From Bacteroidales bacterium (lineage in GTDB: Bacteria; Bacteroidota; Bacteroidia; Bacteroidales; UBA932): 64,000 nt of DNA. The stretch lies in the NCBI GenBank assembly GCA_017554335.1, contig JAFZIO010000039.1, positions 1 to 64,000 on the forward strand, in the 5' to 3' direction. The notes under the pieces were generated by a model. That model made no database searches. It was not told where the DNA came from and saw only the letters and a program-made list of their open reading frames with translations. The translations under genes were made by a program, and so were the position numbers. Shown piece after piece: positions 8,080-17,941 of this stretch (its first letter is position 1; every line of letters begins with the position of its first letter).

Positions 8080-9323
8080 GATCTTCTGATTGCAGGAATG
8101 TTCTCAAGGTCGGAAAGGGGATCGCCGTCGGCAACAAGGAGCGCCGGGCGCTTTTCAGGGTCGAAGCGGAAGGCCCTCAGGTTCTCGCTGGAGCTGTAGC
8201 CTATGCGTGAGCCAAGGTTGTCTTCTATCAGACTGATGCCCCTGGAGCTGGCTGCTTCGTCTTTGTCGTAAGTGAAGTTTCGGGTGATCATAATGTAGTT
8301 GCCCATGTCTCTGCGGGAACCCACTATGTCTATGAACTTCAGGCCGGTAACTATGGATGTGATGTGGATGTGGTCGCCCACCTCCGGGCTCTCGTCCCAA
8401 ATGAGGCCGCGCTTGAAGTTGTTGGCGCCGCCCGTGTATTCGTCGATGCGGCGGTTGATTTCGGACATGTCGTCCATGGTAAGGCCCTGCTCGTTCTTGC
8501 CGCCGGTGATGTTTACCAGCACGTTCTTGGCGGTCTTGAGGTCGAAGTCGTTGAGCAAGGGGGACTCGAAGGCCTGGCGTACGGCGTCCTCGATACGATT
8601 GGGACCGCTGCCCTCGCCGTAGCCCATCAGCGCCATTCCGCTGTCCTTCATCATGGTCTGTACATCCTCGAAGTCCACGTTGATGTAGCCGGGCTTCTGG
8701 ATAATCTCTATAATGCCCTTGACGGCGGTGGTGAGCACCTCATCGGCCTTGGGGAAGGCGTTGTGCGTGAGCTGGTCGCCGAAGTGGGCGTACAGTTTCT
8801 CGTTGTTGATGATGAGCAGGGAGTCTACGTTTTTTTCCAGCTCCTGGATGCCGTCGATGGCGCGCGACATGGCCCTGTCGCCCTCGTTCTTGAAGGGGAG
8901 GGTGACCACGGCAACTGTAAGGATGCCCTTCTCCTTGGCCATTTTGGCGATGATTGGAGTGGCTCCAGTTCCGGTGCCTCCGCCCATACCGGCGGTGATG
9001 AAGAGCATTTTGGTGCCGGTGTCTATTATCTTCTTCTCAATCTCTGCCTGGCTGTCGATGGCGGCGTTGCGGCCCTTGATGGGGTTGGTGCCTGCGCCGA
9101 GTCCTGCGCCCATCTGTATCTTCACGGGTACGGGGCTGCATTCCAGGGCCTGGGAGTCAGTGTTGCAGACTACGAAGCTGCAACCCTCGATACCGGTGCG
9201 GTACATGTAGGAGACTGCGTTGCAGCCGCCTCCGCCCACGCCTATGACCTTGATAATCTGGTCTGAGCGTGTCCAGTCGGTAGGGACCGTTGCAGTAAGG
9301 TCTATATTGAAATCTTCAAACAT
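8076..9323 (-). CDS. ftsZ: Cell division GTPase FtsZ
   Basis: FtsZ polymerises with GTP at mid-cell and organises the divisome. The 415-residue protein has the G-box VIGVGGGGCNAV near residue 28, the tubulin signature GGGTGTG at residues 114-120, and the T7-loop region with NVDFEDVQTMMKDSG. A linker leads to a short C-terminal peptide (DLENIPAIRR) of the kind that binds FtsA. It starts three bases before the ftsA stop is cleared (gap of two bases) and overlaps gltX by four bases. Confidence 0.98.
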   Translation of the reverse strand: MFEDFNIDLTATVPTDWTRSDQIIKVIGVGGGGCNAVSYMYRTGIEGCSFVVCNTDSQALECSPVPVKIQMGAGLGAGTNPIKGRNAAIDSQAEIEKKIIDTGTKMLFITAGMGGGTGTGATPIIAKMAKEKGILTVAVVTLPFKNEGDRAMSRAIDGIQELEKNVDSLLIINNEKLYAHFGDQLTHNAFPKADEVLTTAVKGIIEIIQKPGYINVDFEDVQTMMKDSGMALMGYGEGSGPNRIEDAVRQAFESPLLNDFDLKTAKNVLVNITGGKNEQGLTMDDMSEINRRIDEYTGGANNFKRGLIWDESPEVGDHIHITSIVTGLKFIDIVGSRRDMGNYIMITRNFTYDKDEAASSRGISLIEDNLGSRIGYSSSENLRAFRFDPEKRPALLVADGDPLSDLENIPAIRRS

Positions 9324-9325
9324 GG

Positions 9326-10819
9326 CTATTGCTCTCCTTCTTTGTTATCTCCCATTTCATCGTAAATATCTCCGAACAGGCCGTCGAAGCCTTCGTTGAA
9401 AATCTTTCCTATCTTGGTCCAGATAATAGGCGGCTTAGACTCCTTCGGCGGTTTAACGGGCTTGACCTTTTCCGTCTTGCGGGGCTGAATCTTCTTTATC
9501 TTCTTCTCAACCTTTCCGAAGTCTTCCGTCTTGAACAGGGTGCCCAGGTCGCCGGGTTCCGGCTTCACTTCTTTTTCTTCTGTAGCAGTAACGACAGGCT
9601 CAGGTTCCGGTTCCGGCTCCGGCTTGACCGCCTCCTCGATGCAGTTGAGGTAAGGGTCCGTAGCGGCTTCCAGTACCAGCCCTACGGAGGTGGAGGCCTC
9701 CGCCTCCCCGATGCCGGGACAACCGTCGGAGCTGAATCTGCTCGCGAGAGGGAAGCCTATGCGGACGTTGTAGCCGGACATCTCCTTTATCATGTTGCCC
9801 AGGTTTACCAGGTTGGCGCCGCCTCCCGTGAGCACTATGCCGCAGCGCAGCCTGTCGGCGAAGCCGCTCTCCTGTATGAGGAAGAGCATGGCGTTGATAA
9901 TCTCCCGGCAGCGGCTGGTGATTATTTCGGAGAGGTACTTGACGGGCAGGTTCTCGTAAGTTCCGTTCTCCTCGTCGTTTATCTGGAGCACCTTGTCGGC
10001 CATGGTCTGAAGCTTCTCCGGCATGCAGGCACCGAAGGCAAGCTTGATATTCTCCGCCAGGTTGTCGTCGAAGGCGCACTCCAGGCGTATGTCGGTAGTG
10101 ATGCTCTTGCCGCCGAAGGGTATGTAGGCGAAGTAGCGCATTATGCCGCCCTGGTATATGGAGACCGACGTCACGCCGGCACCCATTTCCAGAAGGGCCA
10201 CGCCGTTTGCCATCTCGTCGGTCTTCAGCACCGCCTCGCCGACCGCTGCCGGAGGGAAGATGGCCTGGGCAAGAGCCACGCCGGCATCGTTCAGCATGAT
10301 GTCGATGTTGCTTACGGCCTTCTTCTTGCCCACGAAAATCTTGAAGTTGCCGGTAAGGCTGTCGCTGCTGGTGCCAACCACATCCTCCTCTCCTCCGATA
10401 ACGTCATCGGTTGAGAATGACTGGGGTACGGCTCCGTAGATCAGCTCCTTGTTCCCGTCGGTCAGGGGATAGGAATCCAGGGCCATGTTCTTGAGGTTGC
10501 TGATTTCCTCGTCCTCGATGAGCGTAGAAGAGTCGCTGCGGTCTATCTTGGCGCTGGCGGTCTCCTGCCTTACGTTGTAGCGCGGCAGACCAACCACTAC
10601 CTGCAGAATCTTTATCTGCAGCTCGTCTTCGGCCTCGGCGATTGCGGCACGCAGAGGACCGGCGGCTTTCTTGGGGTTGTATACGCTGTTGTAGCGAATG
10701 CCCACCGAAGGCCTCTCTTTGTAGTAGATGATCTGGACGTTCTCGCCCACCACCTTGGCTACGCAGAGTGCGAGTTTCGATGTGCCCAGATCTACTGTCG
10801 CTATATATCTTTCCTGCAT
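9326..10819 (-). CDS. ftsA: Cell division protein FtsA
   Basis: FtsA is the actin-like membrane tether of FtsZ. The 497-residue protein starts with the phosphate-1 region ATVDLGTSKLALCVAKV, contains a nucleotide-binding GIVLTGGGANLVNLG segment, and has the SHS2 (1C) subdomain typical of FtsA. A proline/glutamate and lysine-rich linker (about 400-455) leads to a C-terminal stretch IWTKIGKIFNEGFDGLF, a likely amphipathic membrane-binding helix, and then a short acidic tail. The gene overlaps ftsQ by 19 bases and is two bases from ftsZ. Confidence 0.95.
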   Translation of the reverse strand: MQERYIATVDLGTSKLALCVAKVVGENVQIIYYKERPSVGIRYNSVYNPKKAAGPLRAAIAEAEDELQIKILQVVVGLPRYNVRQETASAKIDRSDSSTLIEDEEISNLKNMALDSYPLTDGNKELIYGAVPQSFSTDDVIGGEEDVVGTSSDSLTGNFKIFVGKKKAVSNIDIMLNDAGVALAQAIFPPAAVGEAVLKTDEMANGVALLEMGAGVTSVSIYQGGIMRYFAYIPFGGKSITTDIRLECAFDDNLAENIKLAFGACMPEKLQTMADKVLQINDEENGTYENLPVKYLSEIITSRCREIINAMLFLIQESGFADRLRCGIVLTGGGANLVNLGNMIKEMSGYNVRIGFPLASRFSSDGCPGIGEAEASTSVGLVLEAATDPYLNCIEEAVKPEPEPEPEPVVTATEEKEVKPEPGDLGTLFKTEDFGKVEKKIKKIQPRKTEKVKPVKPPKESKPPIIWTKIGKIFNEGFDGLFGDIYDEMGDNKEGEQ

Positions 10820-11568
10820 ATTATTTGTTTGTTGTATTTCAAGTTAACGCTCTTGTACCAGCCCTCGCCCTTTAGTTCGATAATGTAGGGGAGTATATGT
10901 GTATAATATTTGCCCATGCGGGCGAACTTGCTGTCCAGGTTGTCCGGATAGCCTATTATGAAACGCTCCTTGCCGTCGTTCACCCTCAGCTCCACGTCTC
11001 CGGCTTTGTTGACTCCTATGCTTGCAATACGGTCTTTCCACAGCTTGGAGCCTTGCACGTATTCCACCAGTTCCATTACTCCTTCCGCCCATGCGGCACC
11101 CTCCTTGGTATCCACCGGAGGTATGGGACCTTCTATTACAGGCACGTCGGCGGTATAGCTCTTGTGCAGCGGGAACACATAGCCCGTACGGTCCATGTAG
11201 AATCCCTGGTCGCCGCGCTGGAAGCGCAACACCGGCCTGCGCTGCAGTATGCTCACATGCAACATGCCGTCGCGGGTGACCCAGGCCTCGCTCTTCAGCA
11301 CCACTCCCTTCTCTTCCAGCAGCTTCTCTATCCTGTCCAGGTCCAGGCTGTCCAGGCGCACGCCGATGTAGGTGCCGTATTTCTTGTCTATGAAGCCCTT
11401 TACGTCCTCCTGCGTCACGAATTCGTAATCGTCCAGTATCTGGATGTCCAGTCCGTCGCAAAGCACTACGCTGCGTTCGTAGCGTGCGCTGCCTGCCAGC
11501 AGAGCAAGAGCTGCCAGCAGCAGTGCCAGAACGGCGAAGAAGACTATATGACGGACCTGGATTCTCAT
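10801..11568 (-). CDS. ftsQ: Cell division protein FtsQ/DivIB-like
   Basis: This 255-residue protein has one membrane helix (about residues 8-26) and a periplasmic part that begins with a POTRA-like domain (the segment around FVTQEDVKGFIDKKYG) followed by a beta domain. It matches FtsQ in topology, size and position between murC and ftsA. FtsQ links early and late divisome proteins through FtsL and FtsB. Sequence identity to proteobacterial FtsQ is expected to be low, so gene order is the strongest support. It overlaps murC by four bases and ftsA by 19 bases. Confidence 0.9.
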   Translation of the reverse strand: MRIQVRHIVFFAVLALLLAALALLAGSARYERSVVLCDGLDIQILDDYEFVTQEDVKGFIDKKYGTYIGVRLDSLDLDRIEKLLEEKGVVLKSEAWVTRDGMLHVSILQRRPVLRFQRGDQGFYMDRTGYVFPLHKSYTADVPVIEGPIPPVDTKEGAAWAEGVMELVEYVQGSKLWKDRIASIGVNKAGDVELRVNDGKERFIIGYPDNLDSKFARMGKYYTHILPYIIELKGEGWYKSVNLKYNKQIICRKDI

Positions 11569-12929
11569 TTGCGTGAGTTGAGTAATTCAGTTATGGGTTC
11601 AATGAAGCGGTCTATGTTGCCGGCGCCGAAGGTGGCCAGTACGTCCAGCTCTTCCTTGGCCAGCACATCCATAAGCTCCTCCTTGCGTATGAGCATTTTC
11701 TCCGGGGCGGTGACGTCCTTGAAGATAATCTCCGAAGTGACTCCGGGGATGGGCTCCTCGCGGGCGGGGTAGATGTCCAGCAGTATAAGCTTGTCCAGTG
11801 CGCTGAGGGCCTCTGCAAACTCGGGCGCGAAGTCGCGTGTGCGGGTGAAGAGGTGGGGCTGGAAGACGCCGGTAATCTTGCGTCCGGGGAAGATGCCGCG
11901 GAGCGATGAAATGGCGCTCGCGAGCTCCGCCGGATGGTGTGCGTAATCGTCGATGTAGGTAAGCCCCGGCAGGTTTACGTGCTCGTCCAGACGGCGCTGC
12001 ACCCCGCGGAAGCTGCCTATCGCCTGGCGTACCTTCTGCCCGTCGCAGCCGAAGCAGAGGCAGACGGCCGCGGCGGCGATGCTGTTTTCTACGTTGATCC
12101 ATCCGAGCGCGCCCACGCGTACGTCGTTGAGCGTGCCGCCGGGGTATACAAGGTCGAAGGTATAATGGCCGTCTGCTCCCAGGCGCAGGTTGCTGCCGTG
12201 GAAGTCGGCGTTGGGATTGTTGAAGTGATAGCTGAAGATGCGGGCGCTCACCTGGTCCTGCCGTATCGGAAGGCCGTACTTGAGGATGATGGTTTCGTGA
12301 ACCTGCCCTGCGAACTCCCTGAAGGCCTCCTGTACGTGCTCGAGGTCGCCGTAGATGTCCAGGTGGTCGGCATCCATAGCCGTTATGACGGCGATGTCAG
12401 GATGCAGCTGCAGGAACGAACGGTCGAATTCGTCGGCCTCCGCCACAACGGTGGGCGTGTCGCTCATCAGCAGGTTGGTGCCGTAGTTCTTGGAGATGCC
12501 GCCGAGGAATGCAGAGCAGCCTTCGCCTCCTTCCGTGAGGATGTGGGCCACCAGAGTGGAAGTGGTGGTCTTGCCGTGGGTGCCGGCAACCGCGAGGCAG
12601 CTCTGGCCCTTGGTGATTTCGCCCAGGGCGAGGGAACGCTTGACCAGCCTGTAGCCGTGCTCCCTCACATAGCAGAGTTCTCCCAGGTCGGCGGGGATGG
12701 CGGGGGTGTAGATGACGAGGGTGGCGTCTGCGTCCGCCGGTATGCGGGAGCAGTCGTCCTCGTAATGCACGGATATGCCTTCCTCCTCCAGCTTGGCCGT
12801 CAGTGCCGAAGGCGTACGGTCGTAACCGGAGACCTCGAAGCCCCTGAACTTGTACCAGCGGGCGATCGCGCTCATCCCTATGCCGCCTATTCCAATGAAA
12901 TAGACATATTTAAGCTTATTGACACTCAT
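11565..12929 (-). CDS. murC: UDP-N-acetylmuramate--L-alanine ligase
   Basis: MurC adds L-alanine to UDP-MurNAc, the first amino acid of the peptidoglycan stem peptide. The 454-residue protein has an N-terminal Rossmann domain (YFIGIGGIGMSAIA), the ATP-binding GTHGKTTT at about 116-123, the Mur ligase central segment with HLDIYGD, and a C-terminal domain with FQPHLFTRTRDF. It overlaps murG by four bases (ATGA) and ftsQ by four bases. Confidence 0.97.
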   Translation of the reverse strand: MSVNKLKYVYFIGIGGIGMSAIARWYKFRGFEVSGYDRTPSALTAKLEEEGISVHYEDDCSRIPADADATLVIYTPAIPADLGELCYVREHGYRLVKRSLALGEITKGQSCLAVAGTHGKTTTSTLVAHILTEGGEGCSAFLGGISKNYGTNLLMSDTPTVVAEADEFDRSFLQLHPDIAVITAMDADHLDIYGDLEHVQEAFREFAGQVHETIILKYGLPIRQDQVSARIFSYHFNNPNADFHGSNLRLGADGHYTFDLVYPGGTLNDVRVGALGWINVENSIAAAAVCLCFGCDGQKVRQAIGSFRGVQRRLDEHVNLPGLTYIDDYAHHPAELASAISSLRGIFPGRKITGVFQPHLFTRTRDFAPEFAEALSALDKLILLDIYPAREEPIPGVTSEIIFKDVTAPEKMLIRKEELMDVLAKEELDVLATFGAGNIDRFIEPITELLNSRK

Positions 12930-14056
12930 TCTCCAAGTATCTTGTAAATTTCATCAACTATAGTGTGTGCCGCGTCCGGCAGTGCCATTGCAGCAGCGTT
13001 CTGTTCCAGTACCGCTATGCGTTCCGGGTCGAGTACGAGCCCGAGGGCAGTGGGCATAAGCTTTTCGGCGGCTTCGTCGTCGCGTACCAGCAGGGCTGCA
13101 TCCTTGCGTACCAGGGCCATAGCGTTATGCGTCTGGTGGTCTTCAGCCACGTTGGGTGAGGGTACGAATACCGCCGCCTTGGCAGTGGCGCAGATTTCGG
13201 AAACTGAAGAAGCGCCGCTGCGGCTGATTATTACGTCCGCCATGGCATATGCCAGGTCCATGCGGGCGATGAAGTCGCTGTAGCGTATTGACGGCAGGTT
13301 CCGGCCCTCCATGAATTCGTCGATACCCTTTTTGTAGTACTTGCCGCACTGCCAGAGTATCTCTACGCCTTCGCCTCCGGGGCAGCCTGCCTCTATCCAT
13401 GTCTTCATGGCTTTATTCAGGGTGCCGCTGCCGAGGCTTCCGCCTATTATAAGTATATGCCGCTTAGCCGGGTCGAAGCCGTACATGGCCAGGCCCTCCA
13501 GTCGCTCAGCTGCGCTGTAGGGGTGCATGCTGGGGCGTATGGGGTTGCCGGTCATGACAATTTTATCTGCCGGGAAGAAACGCTCCATGCCTTCATATGC
13601 CACGCATATCTTCTGCACGCGCGGACCGAGCATCTTGTTGGTAAGTCCGGCAAAACCGTTCTGCTCCTGGATGAGGGCGGGCAGGTGCATGCCGGTGGCC
13701 GCCATGAGCAGGGGAGCGCTGGCATATCCGCCCACGCCTACTGCTATTTCCGGTTTGAACTTCCTGATGATCTTGCGTGCCTTCACTATACTGCCGACGA
13801 ATCTGGCCGGCACGAGTATGTCGTTGGCGATGTTGTGCAGGGTGAGCTGTCGCTGCAGGCCCGTTATGGGCAGGCCAACGATCTCGAATCCCTCTGCGGG
13901 AACCTTTTCCATTTCCATCTTGCCTTCGGCGCCCACGAAGAGAATCTCGGTGTCCGGATTCACCTTCTTGAGCTCCTTTGCGATGGAAACCGCCGGGAAG
14001 ATATGTCCCCCGGTACCGCCTCCGCTGATGATTACCCTAATTTTCCTGTATGTCAT
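12926..14056 (-). CDS. murG: Undecaprenyl-PP-MurNAc-pentapeptide GlcNAc transferase
   Basis: MurG transfers GlcNAc to lipid I to form lipid II at the inner face of the membrane. The 376-residue GT28 enzyme has the glycine-rich loop GGGTGGH at residues 12-18, a second G-loop GVGGYASAPLL, and the C-terminal donor-binding segments IIGGSLGSGTLN and ISRSGASSVSE. It overlaps ftsW by 20 bases and murC by four. Confidence 0.97.
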   Translation of the reverse strand: MTYRKIRVIISGGGTGGHIFPAVSIAKELKKVNPDTEILFVGAEGKMEMEKVPAEGFEIVGLPITGLQRQLTLHNIANDILVPARFVGSIVKARKIIRKFKPEIAVGVGGYASAPLLMAATGMHLPALIQEQNGFAGLTNKMLGPRVQKICVAYEGMERFFPADKIVMTGNPIRPSMHPYSAAERLEGLAMYGFDPAKRHILIIGGSLGSGTLNKAMKTWIEAGCPGGEGVEILWQCGKYYKKGIDEFMEGRNLPSIRYSDFIARMDLAYAMADVIISRSGASSVSEICATAKAAVFVPSPNVAEDHQTHNAMALVRKDAALLVRDDEAAEKLMPTALGLVLDPERIAVLEQNAAAMALPDAAHTIVDEIYKILGE

Positions 14057-15434
14057 ACTCGTTCAGTTCTTCGTTCAATGCTTCGTGAAGATCGTTTCCG
14101 GGCTCTTCTTCCTTACCGCTCTCGAAGTCGTCAAGTTCGTCGAGGCCTGCATTCACGTTCTCTTTCAGTTCCAGCAACGGCTGGGCTTCACGCTGTTCCT
14201 TCTCTATCCTGCGCTGGGCTATACGGCTGAAAGACAGGATGATTCCGAATGCAAGGCTGAAGCACAAGAATGCGCTGTTGCCGTGGCTGATGAGAGGGAG
14301 GGTCTGGCCGGTCATGGGGCCTATGTCCGCATTCACGAACATATGCAGGAATGCTTGTCCTGTAATAAGCAGGCACAATCCGGCCACAGTTATCTTGGCG
14401 TAGAGGTCCTTGCCGCAGTTGCGTACTATTATGGAGCCCCTGGCCATCAGCGACACGTACAGGAAAATGATTATGAGGGCGCCCCAGAGGCCGTATTCCT
14501 CTATAATGAAGCTGTACATGTAGTCTTCCGAAATATCCGGCACCACGTAACGCTGGGTGCTCTGTCCCGGGCCCTTGCCCAGAACGCCGCCTTCCTTGAT
14601 GGCTATCTTGGCGCTGTACGGCTGGCGTATCTTGTCCAGGGCCTTGTAGTATTCGTCCGATCCTTCGCGGGCCTCTATTACCTGCTTCTCCCAGTTGTCG
14701 TCTTCGCTGATTCGGCTGATGGCCGTGCCTATACGTCCCATCAGCTTGTGGTCGCTTATCTGGTATATACCCCAGCATGTGCCTATTATCACTACCGCAG
14801 CGAGTCCCAGAACCGCCATGTCGCGCAGGTTTCCGCCTCCCAGCAGTATTACCAGGAACATTATTCCGCCAATGAAGAGGGCTGCGGAGTTGGAACCCGG
14901 AATAATCATCAGGAGTGTAATCAGGAACGGGGCGTAAATGTAGATTATCTTCTTCCAGATTTCTTTGGAAGGCCCCCTGAGCTCGCCTTTCTTGAGGGCG
15001 TCCATGGCCCATGCAAGGTAAAGCACCATGGCTACCTTCACCACCTCGAACACATGCAGCTGTACGCCGGCTATCTGAATGATTCGGCGGGCGCCGTTCA
15101 GCTCGATGGAGCGTACGATGGGTGTGTTTATCTTGGACAGCAGAAGTCCCAGCAGTACGAAGGATATCAGGAAGCCCCACTGCGAGAACCAGCGGAATAT
15201 CCTTATGTTCTTTATATTGTAGCAGACGATTATAAGCGCAAGGCCCAGGGCCACAATGAGGAGCTGGCTCTTCACTATGTCCAGGCGTGTCTGGCTGCCG
15301 ACCAGCAGTCTCGAGGTGGAGGAGAAGATGCACACGATGGAGATGAGGATCAGCATAAGCACGATGATCCAGACCACCTTGTCACCCTCGATGCGGTCGA
15401 AGAAATTCCAGACTGTGCGTTTCTTGGACGTCAT
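14037..15434 (-). CDS. ftsW: Septal peptidoglycan glycosyltransferase FtsW
   Basis: FtsW is a SEDS-family polymerase of septal peptidoglycan that pairs with FtsI. The protein has about ten membrane helices, with SEDS marks such as QSTQRYVVPDISEDYMYSFI and a C-terminal LPLISHGNSAFLC. At 465 residues it is somewhat long because of a roughly 60-residue charged, mainly acidic C-terminal tail (QREAQPLLELKENVNAG onward). It starts one base after murD and overlaps murG by 20 bases. Confidence 0.94.
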   Translation of the reverse strand: MTSKKRTVWNFFDRIEGDKVVWIIVLMLILISIVCIFSSTSRLLVGSQTRLDIVKSQLLIVALGLALIIVCYNIKNIRIFRWFSQWGFLISFVLLGLLLSKINTPIVRSIELNGARRIIQIAGVQLHVFEVVKVAMVLYLAWAMDALKKGELRGPSKEIWKKIIYIYAPFLITLLMIIPGSNSAALFIGGIMFLVILLGGGNLRDMAVLGLAAVVIIGTCWGIYQISDHKLMGRIGTAISRISEDDNWEKQVIEAREGSDEYYKALDKIRQPYSAKIAIKEGGVLGKGPGQSTQRYVVPDISEDYMYSFIIEEYGLWGALIIIFLYVSLMARGSIIVRNCGKDLYAKITVAGLCLLITGQAFLHMFVNADIGPMTGQTLPLISHGNSAFLCFSLAFGIILSFSRIAQRRIEKEQREAQPLLELKENVNAGLDELDDFESGKEEEPGNDLHEALNEELNEYDIQEN

Positions 15435-15435
15435 A

Positions 15436-16779
15436 CTACAGTTTCCTTACGGCGTTCTTGAATTTTCTCCCTCTGTCTTCATAATTCTCGAACAGGTCGA
15501 AGCTGGCGCAGCAGGGGCTCAGAAGCACCACGTCTCCGGGGCTTGCGAGCCTGCTGGATACCTGCACGGCCTCTTCGGCGCTGAGCGTATCGGTAATGCG
15601 GTCCTCTCCGACTATGCCGGCGAAGGCTGCATGTATCTTGCTGTTGTCAACTCCCAGGCACACGATGGCTTTGACTTTCTCGCGCACGAGATCGTTCAGA
15701 ACGCTGTAGTCGTTGCCCTTGTCTTTTCCGCCGACTATCCAGATTACAGGCTTGGTCTGGCATTCCAGGGCGTACCATGCGGAGTCTACGTTGGTGGCTT
15801 TGGAGTCGTTTATGTACATCACGTCACGGACGCTCAGGACGGGCTCCAGACGGTGCTCTATGGGCGAGAAGCTCTTCAGCGAGTTGCGGATTACCTCGTC
15901 GTCGATACCGGAGGCCTTTGCCGCCAGGGCCGCCGCCATGGAGTTGTAGACGTTGTGGCGGCCGCCGAGTGCCAGCTCCTGCAGGTACAGTTCGCTCTCG
16001 CTCTTCTCGTAGCGCACCACGATGCGGTTGCCGTCCAGCCATGCGCCCTGAGGCAGGTCCTTCTTCTCCTGGGAGAAGGGGAGCATCTTGGCTTTCAGCA
16101 CTATCTGGCTGAGGTGCTCCACGGTGATGGCGTCATCTGAGTCGAAGATGAAGCAGTCCTCCGGACGCAGGTTGCGGACAATCTTGAATTTGGCCCGCAC
16201 GTAATTCTCCATCTTGTGGTCGTAGCGGTCCAGATGGTCCGGTGTGATGTTGGTGATGACGGCGATGTCCGGACGGAAGTCGTAAGTGTCGTCCAGCTGG
16301 AAGCTGCTTATCTCCAGCACGTAGTAGTCATGCTTCTCGGTGGCCACCTGGAGGGCGTAGCTCTTGCCTATGTTGCCGCCGAGGCCGACGTTCAGGCCCG
16401 CTTCCTTCAGCAGGTAGTGGATGAGGGAAGTAGTGGTGGTCTTGCCGTTGGACCCGGTGATGCAGATCTTCTTGGCATTGTCGTAGCGGGCTGCGAACTC
16501 GATTTCGGACACTATGTGGGTGCCCTGGTCCGCGAGCGCGCGTACCATGGGGGCGGTGGAAGGTATGCCGGGGCTCTTCACCACCTCGTCGGCGTTGAGT
16601 ATCTTCTCCGCGGTATGCCCTCCCTGCTCGAACGGTATCTCCCATTCGCGCAAGGTCTTGGCGTAGTCTTCCTTGATAGTCCCGTTGTCGGACAGGAAGA
16701 CGTCGAATCCCTTTACTTTTGCGAGCACGGCGGCTCCGATGCCGCTCTCTGCTCCTCCCAAAACCACTAATCTTGACAT
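15436..16779 (-). CDS. murD: UDP-N-acetylmuramoyl-L-alanine--D-glutamate ligase
   Basis: MurD adds D-glutamate to UDP-MurNAc-L-Ala. The 447-residue protein has an N-terminal LVVLGGAESGIG segment, the ATP-binding GSNGKTTT at residues 109-116, the TPDHLDRYDH central motif and a C-terminal domain with YINDSKATNVDS and WIVGGKDKGND, all typical of MurD. It sits between mraY (gap of four bases) and ftsW (gap of one base). Confidence 0.97.
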   Translation of the reverse strand: MSRLVVLGGAESGIGAAVLAKVKGFDVFLSDNGTIKEDYAKTLREWEIPFEQGGHTAEKILNADEVVKSPGIPSTAPMVRALADQGTHIVSEIEFAARYDNAKKICITGSNGKTTTTSLIHYLLKEAGLNVGLGGNIGKSYALQVATEKHDYYVLEISSFQLDDTYDFRPDIAVITNITPDHLDRYDHKMENYVRAKFKIVRNLRPEDCFIFDSDDAITVEHLSQIVLKAKMLPFSQEKKDLPQGAWLDGNRIVVRYEKSESELYLQELALGGRHNVYNSMAAALAAKASGIDDEVIRNSLKSFSPIEHRLEPVLSVRDVMYINDSKATNVDSAWYALECQTKPVIWIVGGKDKGNDYSVLNDLVREKVKAIVCLGVDNSKIHAAFAGIVGEDRITDTLSAEEAVQVSSRLASPGDVVLLSPCCASFDLFENYEDRGRKFKNAVRKL

Positions 16780-16783
16780 TTCT

Positions 16784-17941
16784 CTATCTTATCTTCAGTA
16801 TGGCCAAAGTTGATACGGCCAGTATAATTCCTATTATCCAGAAGCGCGTTACTATGCGCGGCTCCGGTACTCCCTTTTTCTGGAAATGATGGTGGATAGG
16901 GGCCATGAGGAATACCCTGCGTCCCTCTCCGTATTTACGCTTCGTGTATTTGAAATGTGTCCTCTGGATGATTACCGACAGGCTCTCCATCAGGAAAATG
17001 CCGCAAAGCAGGGGCAGAAGGAGCTCTTTGCGTATGAGCACGGCGCTCACTCCTATAATGCCGCCTATCGTGAGGCTTCCCGAGTCGCCCATGAATACCT
17101 GGGCGGGGAAGGTGTTGTACCAGAGGAATCCTATCAGGGCTCCGACGAAGGCCGCCATGAAGATGGCCACCTCGCCCGAACCGGGTATGTGCATGATATT
17201 CAGGTACTGGGCATCCAGGACGTCGCCGCTGAGCCATGCCATCACGCCGATTACCACGCCCACGATGGCGGAGGTGCCGGTCGCAAGGCCGTCCATGCCG
17301 TCGGTGAGGTTGGTGCCGTTGGAGCAGGCCAGGGTGACGAGTATGATCATTATCATGTAGATGCCCCATGAGCAGTAGACTCCGAGCTGTCCGCGGAAGG
17401 GGGAGAGCCAGGAATAGTCGAACTCATGTGCCTTTACGAACGGAATAGTGGTCACAAGCTTGTCGGTGGGGATGTCCGGGCTGACGCAAACGGTCAGCGC
17501 CACTACGAGACCCAGGCCGAACTGGAGTATGAGCTTGCCTTTCTCGCTCATGCCTTCCTTGTTGTGCTTGAACACCTTGATGTAGTCGTCGGCGAAGCCT
17601 ATTCCGCCGCACCACAGGGTGGTGACCATGAGCAGAATGGTGTAAATGCTGTCCAGCCTGCAGACTAGCAGGGCAGACCCCATAAGGGCAACGATTATGA
17701 TAAGGCCGCCCATGGTGGGGGTGCCCTTCTTTTGCATCTGTCCCTCCAGGCCGAGGTCGCGTATGGTCTCGCCTATCTGGTGCTTCTGCAACCAGCGGAT
17801 TATCTTTCCGCCCGCCAGGAATGCAATGAGCATGCTGATGACGGCGGCGAGCATTGCCCTGAATGAAAGGTAATGCATCAGGCCCATTCCGGGCGCGTCG
17901 ATTCCGAGGCTTTTAAGCCATTCTGTCAGATGGTAGAGCAT
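16784..17941 (-). CDS. mraY: Phospho-N-acetylmuramoyl-pentapeptide transferase
   Basis: MraY makes lipid I by transferring phospho-MurNAc-pentapeptide to undecaprenyl phosphate in the inner membrane. The 385-residue protein has about ten helices. Characteristic loops are KKGTPTMGGL, GFADDYIKVFKHN (catalytic Asp pair), NLTDGMDGLA, VFMGDSGSLTIGG and APIHHHFQKKG, the last being the family's His-rich motif. It overlaps murE by 16 bases. Confidence 0.98.
   Translation of the reverse strand: MLYHLTEWLKSLGIDAPGMGLMHYLSFRAMLAAVISMLIAFLAGGKIIRWLQKHQIGETIRDLGLEGQMQKKGTPTMGGLIIIVALMGSALLVCRLDSIYTILLMVTTLWCGGIGFADDYIKVFKHNKEGMSEKGKLILQFGLGLVVALTVCVSPDIPTDKLVTTIPFVKAHEFDYSWLSPFRGQLGVYCSWGIYMIMIILVTLACSNGTNLTDGMDGLATGTSAIVGVVIGVMAWLSGDVLDAQYLNIMHIPGSGEVAIFMAAFVGALIGFLWYNTFPAQVFMGDSGSLTIGGIIGVSAVLIRKELLLPLLCGIFLMESLSVIIQRTHFKYTKRKYGEGRRVFLMAPIHHHFQKKGVPEPRIVTRFWIIGIILAVSTLAILKIR

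Noticed and set aside
6736..8199. A 487-codon plus-strand frame opposite gltX
   Set aside because: No recognisable domain, and it runs across the gltX/ftsZ overlap.
13527..15461. A 644-codon plus-strand open frame opposite murG and ftsW
   Set aside because: The true genes on the minus strand have intact motifs and tight operon spacing; the antisense frame shows only shadow composition.
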